A stretch of DNA of 64,000 nucleotides from Cryptomeria japonica (Eukaryota; Streptophyta; Pinopsida; Cupressales; Cupressaceae), in the NCBI RefSeq assembly GCF_030272615.1, contig NC_081408.1:614031977-614095976 (forward strand), given 5' to 3'. The position numbers were made by a program, and so were the translations under genes. This document shows positions 23,476-35,559 of the stretch, piece by piece. Under the pieces are notes generated by a model. That model worked only from the letters and a program-made list of their open reading frames with translations. It was not told the DNA's origin and did not search any database. Every line of letters begins with the position of its first letter. The stretch's first letter is position 1.

Positions 23476-24798
23476 TGTAAAGCGGAAAAATCGAACCCTA
23501 GTTGTTCTCCCCTCCCCAACTCCAAGGAGAGAGAAGGGAGGTCACTAGGGTTGATGGTTTTCACTTAGGAGAGACTTTGCATTCAAAAGAGGGGTTGAAA
23601 CCCACAAGATCCAATCCCACACAATGCAGGATTGGATTCTAAATGAGTTTCAAGGGTTGAGACATCAAGGATACCCTCTTTTGTAAAGAATGTAGATAGA
23701 ATGATTGAACTAGGAATGTATGTAGAAGCAAGAAAGATTCGCTTGTAAATAGAGATAGGGATACGGGATGAAGCTACGGACCTGGAATTAGTAGTAAAAT
23801 ATTGAGACAATGCTGTTCTGCAAATTTGAGTGAAAGTTGACGGGACGATGGCGCCCGGAGTGCACACGGTCCTCCGAAAAATCTGCGAAATGAAGGTGGA
23901 TCTGTTCGTCTCTGGACAAGGATTCCAGATCTTCAATTACAGCCGCGTACCTGTAACCTACACACAGAAAAGAGAGGACGATTGGGGGGTTAGGGATTAG
24001 GGGTTTGCCTTTAGGTCAAACCCCAGTTTTGGAATTAACCAAGAAATGAGAATGCTGTAAATGTAAATGTTTGTAATGTAAACAAGTACTGATACCTTGT
24101 TGTAAGAATGTTTGTATTCTTACATGCGCAGGTGTAATGTATGTTATGTGTTATGTGTTGTAAGTGATCTCCTCTTCAATGGTTGAATCCTTGTCTTGAA
24201 TGCAACACCTAGCCTTGAATGGAGACTTAGAATGCTCAATTGCTTGAAGGAATGCTTGAATGTTTGAATGTTTGAATGTTTGAATATTGCTTCCGCGTCT
24301 TGTTCTTGCTTATTTCCTTCCTTCCTTTCTAGGAGAGGAAAAGTAGTTTATATACTTGTCAATTAAGGTTGATAGACTGATTTTTCCGACCTTAGGCCGA
24401 CCAGGAAACATTATTTCCCGAATTGCAAACTTAAAGACCCGATGCCCAAAAGAGACCGGGCCCAAAATAGGGCCAGGGACCAGGGCGCTAGGCGCCATGG
24501 TCCTGGGGGACCAGGGCGCTGGGCGCCCTAGTCCTGAAGGACCAAGGCGCTGGCGCCATGGTCCTGGGGGACCAGGGCGCTGGGCGCCCTAGTCCTAAAG
24601 GACCAGGGCGCTGGGCGCCATGGTCCCACCTCCCGGGACAGCAGAGTGCAAGTAGGGATCAGGCCAGGGTGCAGAAAAATGCAGTTTTTGGTGTTGTAAA
24701 CAGGTTTCGGGGTCTCCATTCAGGTTCAACATTGCGTCACCATCGTGAAGACCCAAATGCAGTCGAAATTGCAAGTGTCACAATTTTAGGATGCTACA
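23476..24798 (-). repeat. gypsy-2 3' LTR
   Basis: 1323 bp, against 1200 bp for the 5' LTR. The 123-bp difference equals exactly four extra units of the tandem array at 24477-24627. Minus-strand ORFs here are duplicated in the other LTR and are not genes. Confidence 0.93.
24477..24627 (-). repeat. Five-unit hairpin tandem array in gypsy-2 3' LTR
   Basis: Units start at 24477, 24508, 24539, 24569 and 24600 (31, 31, 30, 31 and 28 bp). Each has the form GGACCAGGGCGC, a short loop, then GCGCC(ATGG or CTAG)TCC, an imperfect inverted repeat. Units 1, 3 and 5 end CATGGTCC and units 2 and 4 end CCTAGTCC, so the array grew by copying a two-unit block. The other LTR has a single unit (31192-31221). Confidence 0.9.
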
Positions 24799-24812
24799 TT
24801 TAGCCCCCACTT
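24799..24812 (-). promoter_or_regulatory. gypsy-2 polypurine tract
   Basis: AAGTGGGGGCTAAA on the minus strand directly before the 3' LTR start TGTAGC. Confidence 0.75.
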
Positions 24813-25552
24813 TAGCGGGAGTATAAGCGTACGCTCATACTTCCGGTAAAGTACAAGGAAACAACATTGAAAGACTTTCACCATGTCAAGGAGGCAAGAT
24901 ACACCAAGCCCCCAGTGGACTAAGGATCTTACGACTTCGATTGACAAAGTAAAAGGGAAGATCACGAGGGAGAACCATGACTGTCAGTAGTAAGGTTCCC
25001 TCACTATGAGTCATGCAAGAAAGTTATCAAAAATTTTCAAGGCAAAGCTAAATTTGTCAAGAAATTTTCAAGTATCTTGAAAAGATATGAACGGGATGTA
25101 TGCCCCCCTACGTTAAAGCAATCACACATGCCTCACCGGGGGTGATTGCTTTAAGGTAGTGATACATATAAGAAATGAGAAGGTAAAGGAGCACGTTATC
25201 ACAAGGATTTAGCCCCCAAGTGTGAGATAAGCCCAAGGATAATAGACACAAAACACAAATCACAAGGTGACTTCGCTTTCCTCAGGGTCAGTATGCTGTA
25301 TGATAATTCATGTATATCATATGTATGTATGCATAATTTTTCTCCATTCGCCAATCAAGGAAGGTCACCTAGAAGAAGGGAACACATGTGTCTTTTGAGT
25401 CAACATGAGAGAGACCAAAAGAGATCTCAATGTTTTGCATCGTCCTCAAGTAGACAACACTAAGGACAACAAATAGAAGAATGAGAATAACACATAGAAG
25501 AAGTAACAAAAGAGATCAAGAGAGGAGGAGAGAGTCTGCTATGCTAATGAAA
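24813..25552 (-). other. gypsy-2 post-ORF tail, no gene seen
   Basis: About 740 bp between the ORF stop and the polypurine tract. No frame of note on either strand and no trace of RT or integrase motifs. Confidence 0.6.
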
Positions 25553-28500
25553 CTAGTCTAGCACGTCATCTACCCCCCGATATTGCTGATCAATATTTCG
25601 GGAAGGTAGGAAACACACTAGAGGAGGAACATCCAACACAGCAGATGGAGCTATCACAAGATCCAAACAAGGGCTATGTTCATGTTCCAAGCCACGTTGT
25701 TCTTGTCTAGGAGCTAGGATAAGTGCTTTAGAAAATTCGTTAGATAAATGGTTATCAACATCAACATATTCATATTCACTATCAGAATGAACAGGAGTAA
25801 CATTTTCATCATGAATAACATTTTCATCTATATCATCATCAAGATTTATAAAAATAGGATCTTTAACTCGCACAGGATCAAGACCATCATGCATCTTATG
25901 TTTAGGAGATTTTGGCTCTATTTTCGGCTGAGGAGAAAATGGAATAATACTGGCTGAAGGTGTTTTTGGGGATTGCAAAGTTTGAGAAGCAGCTGCCTGA
26001 GCTCTAAGACGACGCTTTCGTCGGCGTTCACATGCAGAATGATTTCGTCTAGTATTAGTAGGAAGTTGAGAAGATTGAGGAGGAGGAATGTTCTCATCCT
26101 TATCACTTGGGTGTTTAGGTTGTGGTCTCTTAGGTTGAATAATAGGAGAAGAGGAAGGTCTCTTCTCTCCATAAGAGGAAGGAGGAGGAACTGCTCCATA
26201 TAAGGGAGGAATATTTGGTTTAGGAAGGAGACCAAGCCCATCATGACGAGGAGGTATAGGTCTACTTTTAGGAAGTTTATTAGATATAGGCATAGCCACA
26301 TTCATAGGGATGGGTTGGGAATCTTCTTGAGGAAAGACATTAGTTTTATCTTTCAAAGGAAGAACTTCCTTCTCAAGAATAATAGGAATGTCAAGGTTGG
26401 GTGTTCTAGGTTCACTTAGAGATAGGATCATATCTTTTTTCCACTTTTGATAAGATTTGAAAAGATGATCACTTCGCGGTGGAAGAGATTGGAATTGTTT
26501 AGGCCAAAAATAATCAATAGGAATGCTAGAAGTTCTTTCAGCTGGTTTAAAGAGGCTATGATTGACAGTAACAACTTCACCATTATGGGGAAATTTCAAA
26601 CACTTGTGAATAGGAGAAGCGATAGCTTTCATGGAAGATAGCCAAGGATAGCCTAGCTTCACACGAAATTGTTCGGACGATGGAATAATAGCAAAGCTCA
26701 CATCAAGGGATTTGTTATGGACCTCAATAGGTAATGTAATAGAACCAATTGCAGGAGAAGAAAATGCATCAAATAATTTCACAACCACATTTGTTTCGTC
26801 ATAGATCACTTGATTCAATTGCAAAGTAAAAAGAAATTCTTCAGTAATGACATTAACCATGCAAGAAGGTTCAATAAGCACTCCACGGCAAGGTGTATTC
26901 TTGACTTTTGCAACTATATATAGAGGACCATCAGGTGCCCTGATAGTTTCACTGGAATCAAATGTGATGGAAGGTTCTTTAGGGATTTTCTGCTGTTCCA
27001 CAAAGTTAATCACATTCGGAGTCATAGACACTAGATCATCAGGTGAGACAGAGGAATCATTAGTATCAATCGCATTAGAGGTATGAGAAGGCAATGGATC
27101 GGTAAAAATCTTAAGATTTTGGTTAGGAGGAGCTACAGATGTGTTGCCTTTATCATTCACACCAGAAATAGAGATAGTATTATTATCAATCAAATCTTGA
27201 ATTTTACCCTTTAAAGCAAAACATTTTTCAGTATCATGCCCAGGATGACGATGAAATTGACAAAAAGATTTGTTATCAAAATAGGGTGAATTAATCTTTG
27301 CAGGATGTATTTTCCTTATAGGAGGAAGAGTAAGCACATTTTGTTCCAATAACTTATTCATAATACTATGCAATGATTCATTCAAAGGAGTAAACTTTCT
27401 TTCTTTCTTGAAAAACTTAGAAATAGGAGGCACACCTGATGCTGCATTCACATTGTTGTTGATGATGTTTTCATTGAATTTAATTGACTCTCTATTCGGT
27501 TTAAACTTCCCAAATGGTTGTTGACTACTATCACCCTTATCACTCGGAGCCATAGGATTTGCTTGTTCCATTTGACTCACAGTCAGTTGATAATTGTGAA
27601 GAGTTGCGCACAACTGTTGGAAAGAAGTAAACTCGGAAAATAGAAGTTTTTCTCTAATATCTTTTTGTAAATTAGAAATAAAGATTCTTTGAATATCATT
27701 GTCAGGTACTGGAAAGGAAATTTGAGCATACAAATGCTTATATCTACCAATGAAATCAGTCACTTTTTCTTTAACACCTTGTTTACAATGCATTAAATCA
27801 ATCAAAGTAACCTGAGGACTTATATTGTTTTGAAATTGTTGAATAAAAGCATTTGCAAGTTGTTCGAAAGAAGTAATAGAATAAGAAGACAATGAGCAAT
27901 ACCATTGTAGGGCTTTATCTCTTAATGTTCTAGTAAACAGTTTTGCAAGCAACCTTTGGTCATAAGCAGAATCAGTACATATTGTTTGAAAGGTCTTAAC
28001 ATGTGTTAGAGGATCACCCTTACCATTATAAAGCTCCAAATGCGGGATTTCAACATGTTTAGGGGGGATAGCTCAAACAATGTCAAGAGAAAGTGGGCTC
28101 GCAACATCAAATGTGGGCACACTAAACTTAGATTGATTCAGAGAGGCAATTTGTTGCTGTAAAGAAGAGACAGTTTGTGCAAGATTATTAATGGTCGCTT
28201 CAGTCGAAGAGTTCATATTAGACGTGTTAGATTGTGATGGAGGTATTATGTTATTGAAAGAAGGTATTGATTGAGAGTAAGGTGGTGGGACGCTATGATA
28301 GTTAGTCATAGGAGATGATTGGAAAGGAGGAACACTACAAGGAGGAATGGAATGGTTAAATGAATTGCCCTCTTGCGTCATGTTCATTTGTGGAGATGTA
28401 ATAGGAACACTCATTGAAGGAATGAATGAAGAAGTTGGATTGAATGAAGGAAGAGGGTTGATTGAAGAAGAGGGATTGCCCCCATGACTAGTGATCATAG

Positions 28501-29002
28501 GAGGAATGTCTTGTATTGAAGTAGTCATTATGTTTGATGTAAAAGTAGGTATACTAGCAATAGGAGTTGTCAAAGGAATAGAATGATTGACTTGAGTAGG
28601 AGGTTGTGTATAACCTAAAGTTTCAGCACAACTCTTCATAGGCATCACATTCGAATCCACAATGTGTGCAATACCATGCAAAATATCAATTCCATTCTTA
28701 TCACTTTGAACCATATGTTTTAGACCCTTAATTAATGAAAGAGCTTCGCTATCGGGGTATTCTTGAGACATCCATTGTCGAAAATCATCAATTTGGTTAT
28801 CCAATTTCGAAAGTTGTTCTACAGAAACCTCATGGAGAGCTTCTTCATCATTAAGAGGATTAGAGGAATTACCCATGTCCTCGTTAAAAAGGCCATTCAA
28901 ATTAGGTTCCATCTCCTCAGTAATTAAACCTTGGAAAGACTTAATTCTAAGGCTTCGTCTAATGGGAATAGTGTAAGTAGGGCTTATTGTTGTAAAACTC
29001 AT
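25553..29002 (-). pseudogene. gypsy-2 Gag plus protease-like ORF, one in-frame TGA
   Basis: ATG at 29000-29002 opens a 1150-codon frame that stays in one register to the stop at 25553 except for a TGA at 28073-28075. Layout: Ser/Pro/Thr-rich N-terminus (about residues 1-270), coiled Gln-rich stretch (NNLAQTVSSLQQQIASLNQ), then after the TGA a retrotransposon Gag domain (ELYNGKGDPLTHVKTFQ, LFTRTLRDKALQWY). A C-X2-H-X4-H-X4-C knuckle (CQFHRHPGHDTEKC) follows, then a retropepsin-like fold in which the active-site Asp is replaced (VLIEPSCMVNVI; Glu codon 26870-26872). The C-terminus is Pro-rich, then basic (ERRRKRRLRAQ, NLS-like), then acidic. It would supply Gag only; protease activity is doubtful. 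The absence of any other break over 3.4 kb is notable beside the other elements. Confidence 0.85.
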
Positions 29003-30189
29003 GCACTAAAGAGAGAGAGAAGATTTTGAATTTTAGAGGTAGCAAATTTCAATAAAATCAGCCAATCTCCTAGATTTAAGCTATTAAATACAATCAGGAC
29101 AATCTCCCGAAATTTCAAAAAAAATGTCAGGGACCGTGGCGAACGGAGTGCACACGGTCCTCGCAACTTTTTTCGAAATTTTCAAGGATGAAAGTGATGA
29201 TGATTTTAAAGCCAATATGAAAAAATTGAGTGATTTTACGATCTGTAGATAGGCCAAACTAAAGTTGCAATCTCAAAATTGAACCCTACCAAGATTGTTG
29301 AAAAATGTAAAATTTGAATTTTGAAAAAGACAGGGAAACTGAAATTTTGAATTTTATGATTTTAGAGGGAATACTAAAAGCAATGCAAGTTTTGAAATTT
29401 TAAAAATTGACTCAATTTCACGCAAAATTCAATTTTGAAAGTGGAAATCAAGGTTGTTGCAATTAAACACTTAATTTCAAAAGTCACAAACTGCAAAAAA
29501 TTTGAATAAAGCACTGAAATTTTGAATGAATGCCAACACACTTTTCAGATTTAGGACAGTAAGAAACACAATTTTGATATGAATTTTAATTTCAACAATT
29601 TTTTGAATGATTATAAGCCTTTATCCAAACAATCACTAGACCAACTTTGACTTTAATTTTGAAAGTGTTAAAATTGATAAAATCAGCCAAAATTCTGGAT
29701 TTTAGCAGAAAAATACAGTAAGATCTAGCTCCCGAAATTTCGGAAAAAATGTCGGGGACGATGGTGCTTGGGGTGCACACGGTCCTCGCAACTTTTTTCC
29801 AAATTTTCAGGGATGAAAGATATTGTGATTTTGTTGTATAATCCAAAGTTACAGCCGATTTGGAAGTGTTTTGATCAGTGGAATTATCAGTCAAAGGTTG
29901 AATCAAGAAGGTTTTAAAAATTAGGGTTTTGACACTTAACCACTTAATTTTCAGAATTAAAGCACAAATATGAATTGACAATTTGCAATAGAAGGGTAGA
30001 TCTGAAACAAGCATTAACAATTAAACATTTCACAAGCTCAATTACTAAAAAGAAAATTTTAGGGTTTTTATGCAATTAACCTCTAAAATTTGCAAAAGAT
30101 CAAACATGGAAATGTAATTAAGGAAGCAAATTTTTCAGATCTAACCATGAATAATCAGAATTAGGATGTTCACGTCGGGTTCACCAAAA
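29003..30189 (-). other. gypsy-2 leader with repeated hairpin motif
   Basis: Untranslated leader. Two copies of a GGACCGTGTGCAC-containing motif (29128-29160 and 29754-29786) sit within longer similar blocks (about 29060-29200 and 29680-29835). The same motif lies in each LTR (23842-23874 and 30556-30588). The 142-codon minus frame at 29592-30020 shows no domain and is not called. Confidence 0.7.
30167..30186 (-). promoter_or_regulatory. gypsy-2 primer binding site
   Basis: TGGTGAACCCGACGTGAACA on the minus strand, three bases after the 5' LTR end. It is nearly the same as the gypsy-3 site at 52353-52372, so the two use the same tRNA primer. Confidence 0.75.
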
Positions 30190-31389
30190 TGTAAAGTGGA
30201 AAAATCGAACCCTAGTTGTTCTCCCCTCCCCAACTCCAAGGAGATAGAAGGGAGGTCACTAGGGTTGATGGTTTTCACTTAGGAGAGACTTTACATTCAA
30301 AAGAGGGGTTGAAACCCACAAGATCCAATCCCACACAATGCAGGATTGGATTCTAAATGAGTTTCAAGGGTTGAGACATCAAGGATACCCTCTTTTGTAA
30401 AGATTGTAGATAGAATGATTGAACTAGGAATGTATGTAGAAGCAAGAAAGATTCGCTTGTAAACAGAGATAGGGATACGGGATGAAGCTACGAACTTGGA
30501 ATTAGCAGTAAAATGTCGAGACAATGCTGTTCTGCAAATTTGAGCGAAAGTTGACGGGACGATGGCGCCCGGAGTGCACACGGTCCTCCGAAAAATCCGG
30601 GAAACGAAGGTGGATCTGTTCGTCTCTGCACAAGGATTCCAGATCTTCAATTACAGCCGCGTACCTGCAACCTACACACAGAAAAGAGAGGACGATTGGG
30701 GGGTTAGGGATTAGGGGTTTGTCTTTAGGTCAAACCCCAGTTTTGGAATTAACCAAGAAATGAGAATGCTGTAAATGTAAATGTTTGTAATGTAAACAAG
30801 TACTGATACCTTGTTGTAAGAATGTTTGTATTCTTACATGCGAAGGTGTAATGTATGTTATGTGTTATATGTTGTAAGTGATCTCCTCTTCAATGGTTGA
30901 ATCCTTGTCTTGAATGCAACACCTAGCCTTGAATGGAGACTTAGAATGCTCAATTGCTTGAAGAAATGCTTGAATGCTTGAATGTTTGAATGTTTGAATA
31001 TTGCTTCCGCGTCTTGCTCTTGCTTATTTCCTTCCTTCCTTTCTAGGAGAGGAAAAGTAGTTTATATACTTGTCAATTAGGGTTGATAGACTGACTTTTC
31101 CGACCTTAGGCCGACCAGGGAACATTATTTCCCGAATTGCAAACTTAAAGACCCGATGCCCAAAAGAGACTGGGCCCAAAATAGGGCCAGGGACCAGGGC
31201 GCTGGGCGCCATGGTCCCACCTCCCGGGACAACAGGGTGCAAGGAGGGATCAGGCCAGGGTGCAGAAAAATGCAGTTTTTGGTGTTGTAAACAGATTTCG
31301 GGGTCTCCATTCAGGTTCACCGTTGCATCGCCATCGTGAAGACCCAAATGCAGTCGAAATTGCAAGTGTCACAATTTTAGGACGCTACA
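30190..31389 (-). repeat. gypsy-2 5' LTR
   Basis: 1200 bp, minus orientation, TG...CA, single hairpin unit at 31192-31221. Forms the right end of gypsy-2 and abuts the GAGGC target repeat. Confidence 0.93.
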
Positions 31390-31394
31390 GAGGC

Positions 31395-32400
31395 CTTTAA
31401 GAATCCACTTCCAAATTATGACAAAGGCACATAATCATACTCAAACAATAAAGGGGCATGCATCAATCATGTATACAACAATGTTATCAATAACATATCG
31501 GCATCTAACAACCAAGTTAATATCATAAAGATCAAAGACAAACAAGAACGTGTTCCAGTCAATGTAACTACACGAGCCCAATTTAGATATTTATTGAAAG
31601 GGAGTGCCTCCAAAATGACAACATATCCAAACACTCAATACAACATAGTAGATCAATTGAAGAAGGCACCATCTCACATATCCATATTAGAGCTTCTCAA
31701 GATCTCACCCGCACACAAGGATATTCTGAAAACGGCTCTTGTTGACACTACAGTTCTAAATAACCTGGATATTGATCGATTCCAAGCCATGGTGGGACAT
31801 TTAATTGTGCCTCATAACCTATCATTTTTAGAGCATCACGACGTCTCTCTAAATCATTTGCATAATAATCCACTCCATATCAAAGTTCTGGTCTATAAAT
31901 ATCGAGTGAAATGAGTACTAATAGATGGAGGAGCTGATCTAAATATTTGCACTCTAAAACTTATCCATGCATTGGGTTTCTCAAAAACAACCATTGATCC
32001 TAAGAAAAAGATAACAATTAAAGCATATCATGATTAAGAAAGATCATCAAAAGGGCTCATGGTATTACCTATTCAAGTAGGACCATTTCAAAGAGATACT
32101 CTATGTCAAGTCTTGGACATAGGCTTGTCTTATAATATACTTTTGGGTTGTCCTTCGATCCATGAAATGCAAGAAGTGCCCTCCACATATCATCAATGAT
32201 TGAAATTCATATATGATGGACAAGAAATTTCCATCACAGCAGACACAAACCCTTTCTAGTATTGCAATAATCTCAAAACAATTCAAAATATTCTTGTACC
32301 ACATAATAGGGAATCTCTCGCTTCCACATCATCAAACAGTAAGGATCAGCTCAAAACTCTATCTCTAGATTTTGAGAAAAATATGAAGTTGAAAGACAAA
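31395..32400 (+). pseudogene. gypsy-1 gag end and aspartic protease
   Basis: The reading sense resumes after gypsy-2 (AFKNPLPNYDKG). A conserved pre-protease segment (31594-31914: HISILELLKISPAHKDIL, FLEHHDVSLNHLHNNPLHI) leads to the retropepsin motif VLIDGGADLNIC (31918-31953) and later LSYNILLGCPSIHEM (32128-32166). Stops at 31912, 32036, 32200 and beyond break it. A functional enzyme would cut the Gag-Pol polyprotein in the particle. Confidence 0.85.
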
Positions 32401-33700
32401 GGCATGGGAGAGTAATCTTTTGAATCCCTGTGTCTATCATAATTTCCAATTTTGCCAAGATCTCATGGACAATCGTCAACTTCAAGACAACAATCTTGAC
32501 AACCTATCAAAATATTTGATGGTATGTTCATTCAAGAAGGAACTCCAGCAGATGAAATAGAGGACAAGGATGTCCTAATTGGTTGTACAAAGATGATGAA
32601 GACACACAAGTAACAACTATTGATATCACTCTCCCGACAAAATAATATGGTAATGGATTTAGAATCATGCAAAGGATGGGATACTCAGAAAAAGGCCTAT
32701 CGACAAATGTCAAGAAGGCATCACAAAAAAAATTCAACCTCATTTGCAGCAAACCAAGGACAAATCGGGCCAAGGCTATGGACTACACAATCAACCACAT
32801 GATCAACAACATCATCAACCAAACAAAAAATCAGCACGACAACAAGAACTGATACAAAAATAAGCAGCTGAAGAAACGATCTGCAAACAAAAGGAATAAG
32901 AAGATGAACACCAACATGAGGAGCTTGCAATAAAAAAGGAGGAGGCTACTCAGAATTTATATGAACAGATCCACAAGCTATAGGATAGCTTTGAGACTGA
33001 CTCACATGAAAAGGATATCCTTATCATCCAAAGTTACATGCCAATACCCTATGATAGACAAGGTTCAGGAGCTAGACCATTTGAAGTTGGAGCACAACAT
33101 ATCGATGATTCTAGTGAGGATGATCAGGTTTCAAATGAAATAGATTCTAAAGAGGGTACAATCATATACTTTGATCTCACTAATGGCAACTTTGACAACG
33201 TATCCATCATGACCCTCACTGCTATAGACCTGAACCTGCCAAATGATCCTTTACCATTAATACATGTTCAACTCATAGACTAGGAACAAACTAAACAACT
33301 CAACATACCTATCTTCCCAGATGATGACACTATTATCCAATACCCTTGTTTTATGAACCCGAAAACATGTTCCACCAATGAATCTCATAATGAAGTTATC
33401 AATTAGGAGACTGCCAAGTCTCGTAGTCGCAAAATAAATAAAATTAAAAATTGATCTAATGGTGAAAACCATTTTAATGGCAATATTAGATCATAAAAAG
33501 GTTAAAATAAAGGATGTATCCAATGGTGAAAACCTCCTTGAGGTGCCAGAGGATGAGAGACTTGACAGTCTTCTTGAACATTGTGAAGAGAGATCACCAA
33601 TTTGGATTTAACCAACTCAATCAATCAACATCGACACTGAAGTAGTAGCAAAGACCATACACTTGGCAAAGTCATTAACATGACAAGAAAGGCTTGATTT
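32401..33700 (+). pseudogene. gypsy-1 protease-RT spacer, degenerate
   Basis: Poorly conserved polyprotein spacer with fragmentary frames. Short matches to the gypsy-3 spacer are visible (for example GNGFRIMQRMGYSEKG-like words near 32650 against YGNGFKMLQKHGYDG at 58861). No separate domain is recognised. Confidence 0.5.
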
Positions 33701-33769
33701 CAACATTTTCTTCAAAGAAAAGAAAATAAATTTTGCATGGTCTTATGCAGATATGCTAGGGGTAGATCC

Positions 33770-34610
33770 ATAATTCATCATACATCACTTATCTATAGCT
33801 CCAAGAGCTAAGCCATTCAAACAAAAACTGAGAAAAATGAACCCGCATGTCGCCATATTGGTTAAAGAGGAACTAAAGAAGTTACTTGATGTTGGATTCA
33901 TCCTACCCATAGATTGTGCAGAATGGATCTCTAACATTGTACCTATATCCAAACTAGATAAAAGCATCATAATTTGTACAGATTTCAGGGACCTCAACAA
34001 GGCTTGTCCAAAAGGTGACTTTCCTTTACCCAATATCAACACAATTGTAGATCTAACAACAGGACATGCTATGTTATCACTTATGGACAAAGACTATAAT
34101 CAAATCAAAATAGCACCTGAAGACCAAGATAAAACAACATTTACATGTCCATTGGGTACTTATTGCTGGAATATCATGCCTTTCGATTTGAAGAATGCAG
34201 TAGCAACCTATCAACAAGCAATGACCACCATATTTCATGACATGATGCACACATTCATGGAGGATTGTGTAGATGACCTATTTGATAAATCATTCACAAG
34301 AGAAGGACATCTAGAGATTTTGGATAAAATCTTTCAGAGGCTAGAGCAATTCAATGTACGAATGAATCCTAAAAAGTGTGTCTTCGGTGTAACAACTGGC
34401 AAACTCTTGGGATACATAGTCTTGGAAAAAGGAATCAAGGTGGACCCCACAAAGGTACAAACAATCATGGAGATTCCACCTCCTAGAAATATTAGTCAAT
34501 TAATATCTCTACAAGGACAGATACAATCCATAAGAAGATTCATTTCTCAACTAGCTGACAAGTGCCTTCCATTCCCTCATCTACTCCACCAGAATGTCCC
34601 TTTTAGATAG
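33770..34610 (+). pseudogene. gypsy-1 reverse transcriptase
   Basis: Long open segment (33837-34610). Motifs: LLDVGFILPIDCAEWISNIVPI, CTDFRDLNKACPKGDFPLPNI, LKNAVATYQQAMTTIFHD, and the active site CVDD (34266-34277), where the usual Tyr or Phe is Cys but both catalytic Asp remain. Then NPKKCVFGV, GYIV, and the connection domain QSIRRFISQLADKC. It ends at a stop at 34608. Confidence 0.9.
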
Positions 34611-35490
34611 TAAGATCATTGTGAAGAATCATTCCACCAACTCAAATAATATTTGATGAATCTACCTATCTTGGTACCACCAATAGCTGACAAACCTCTC
34701 ATTCTTTACATATCAGAGCTGCAGAGTTATCATTAGGAGCATTGTTAGCACAAGAAGATTCAGTGAGCAAGGAAAGGGAAATATACTACATCAGTAGGAC
34801 ATTGAATGGTTATGAGCTCAACTACAGCTTCATTGAAAATTTTTGTTTGGTTGTGGTGTTCGCTTCCCAAAAGTTTCGCTACTATATGCTAGCTCATACA
34901 ATCTAGTTGATAGAAAATATCGATCCATTAAAATATTTACCCAACAAAGCCACTCTCACAGGAGGTTAGCCAAATGGGTCACGATTCTAAGTGAGTTTGA
35001 CATTCACTACACAAATAGAAAGGTTATCAAAGGTCAAGCTATTGCTGATCAGATAGTAGAAGCACCATTATAAGACAGTCATCCAATCCATGTTGAATTT
35101 CTAGATACACATATTCTCACAGTATCAACAAAACCATGGGTCTTGCACTTTGATAGATCATACACACAACATGGATCAAGAGTCGATGTCCTATTCATCA
35201 CTGCAAAAGGACACCCTATTCCTAAATCTTATAGATTGTTGTTTCCTTGCACAAATAACACTGTTGAGTATGAATCTCTAGTCACATGAATCAAAATGGT
35301 TGTTGAGTGGAAGATCATAGAGTTGAAAGTCTTTGGAGACTCACAATTGGTCATTAATGAAGTTAATGATGATTATCAGACAAAGGATGACAAGCTGATG
35401 CCCTACAAGGGCTAGGTGAATGACTTCAAAAAGTACTTTGTGGACATCAAATTTGAATAGATTCCAAAGATGGACAACAAAGTTGCAGAT
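34611..35490 (+). pseudogene. gypsy-1 dual RNase H region
   Basis: The RT-linked RNase H (34690-35072) has EREIYYISRTLNGYELNYS and RLAKWVTILSEFDIHYTNRKVIKGQAIADQ. It is followed by a second RNase H-like domain (35130-35460): VLHFDRSYTQHGS, PCTNNTVEYESLV, VFGDSQLVINEVNDDY. The second domain defines the Tat lineage. The metal-binding motif FDGS is FDRS here, and frame breaks occur near 34605-34720 and 35070-35460. Confidence 0.82.
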
Positions 35491-35559
35491 GCCATGGCAA
35501 CCATTGCCTCACTCCTGCAAATACCACACAAACAGAGTTGTTATGAGTTCCTCGTGGAA

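Larger units (their letters stand above)
23476..31389 (-). mobile_element. gypsy-2: non-autonomous gypsy element with gag/protease-like ORF only
   Basis: The LTRs on the minus strand begin TGTAGC and end CTTTACA, flanked by GAGGC at 23471-23475 and 31390-31394. Length 7914 bp. The minus-strand order is 5' LTR (right), primer site, 1.2-kb leader, one long ORF, 0.75-kb tail, polypurine tract, 3' LTR (left). There is no RT, RNase H or integrase. It must therefore have been mobilised by enzymes of another gypsy element. The LTRs differ by about 30 single bases over 1.2 kb by eye, plus one array-length change. Confidence 0.93.

Noticed and set aside
24356-24803. Several overlapping ORFs rich in Gly/Pro/Arg
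   Set aside because: Produced by the GC-rich hairpin array inside the LTR; partly duplicated in the other LTR.
25748-27086. Plus-strand ORFs within gypsy-2
   Set aside because: Antisense shadows of the long minus-strand Gag frame.
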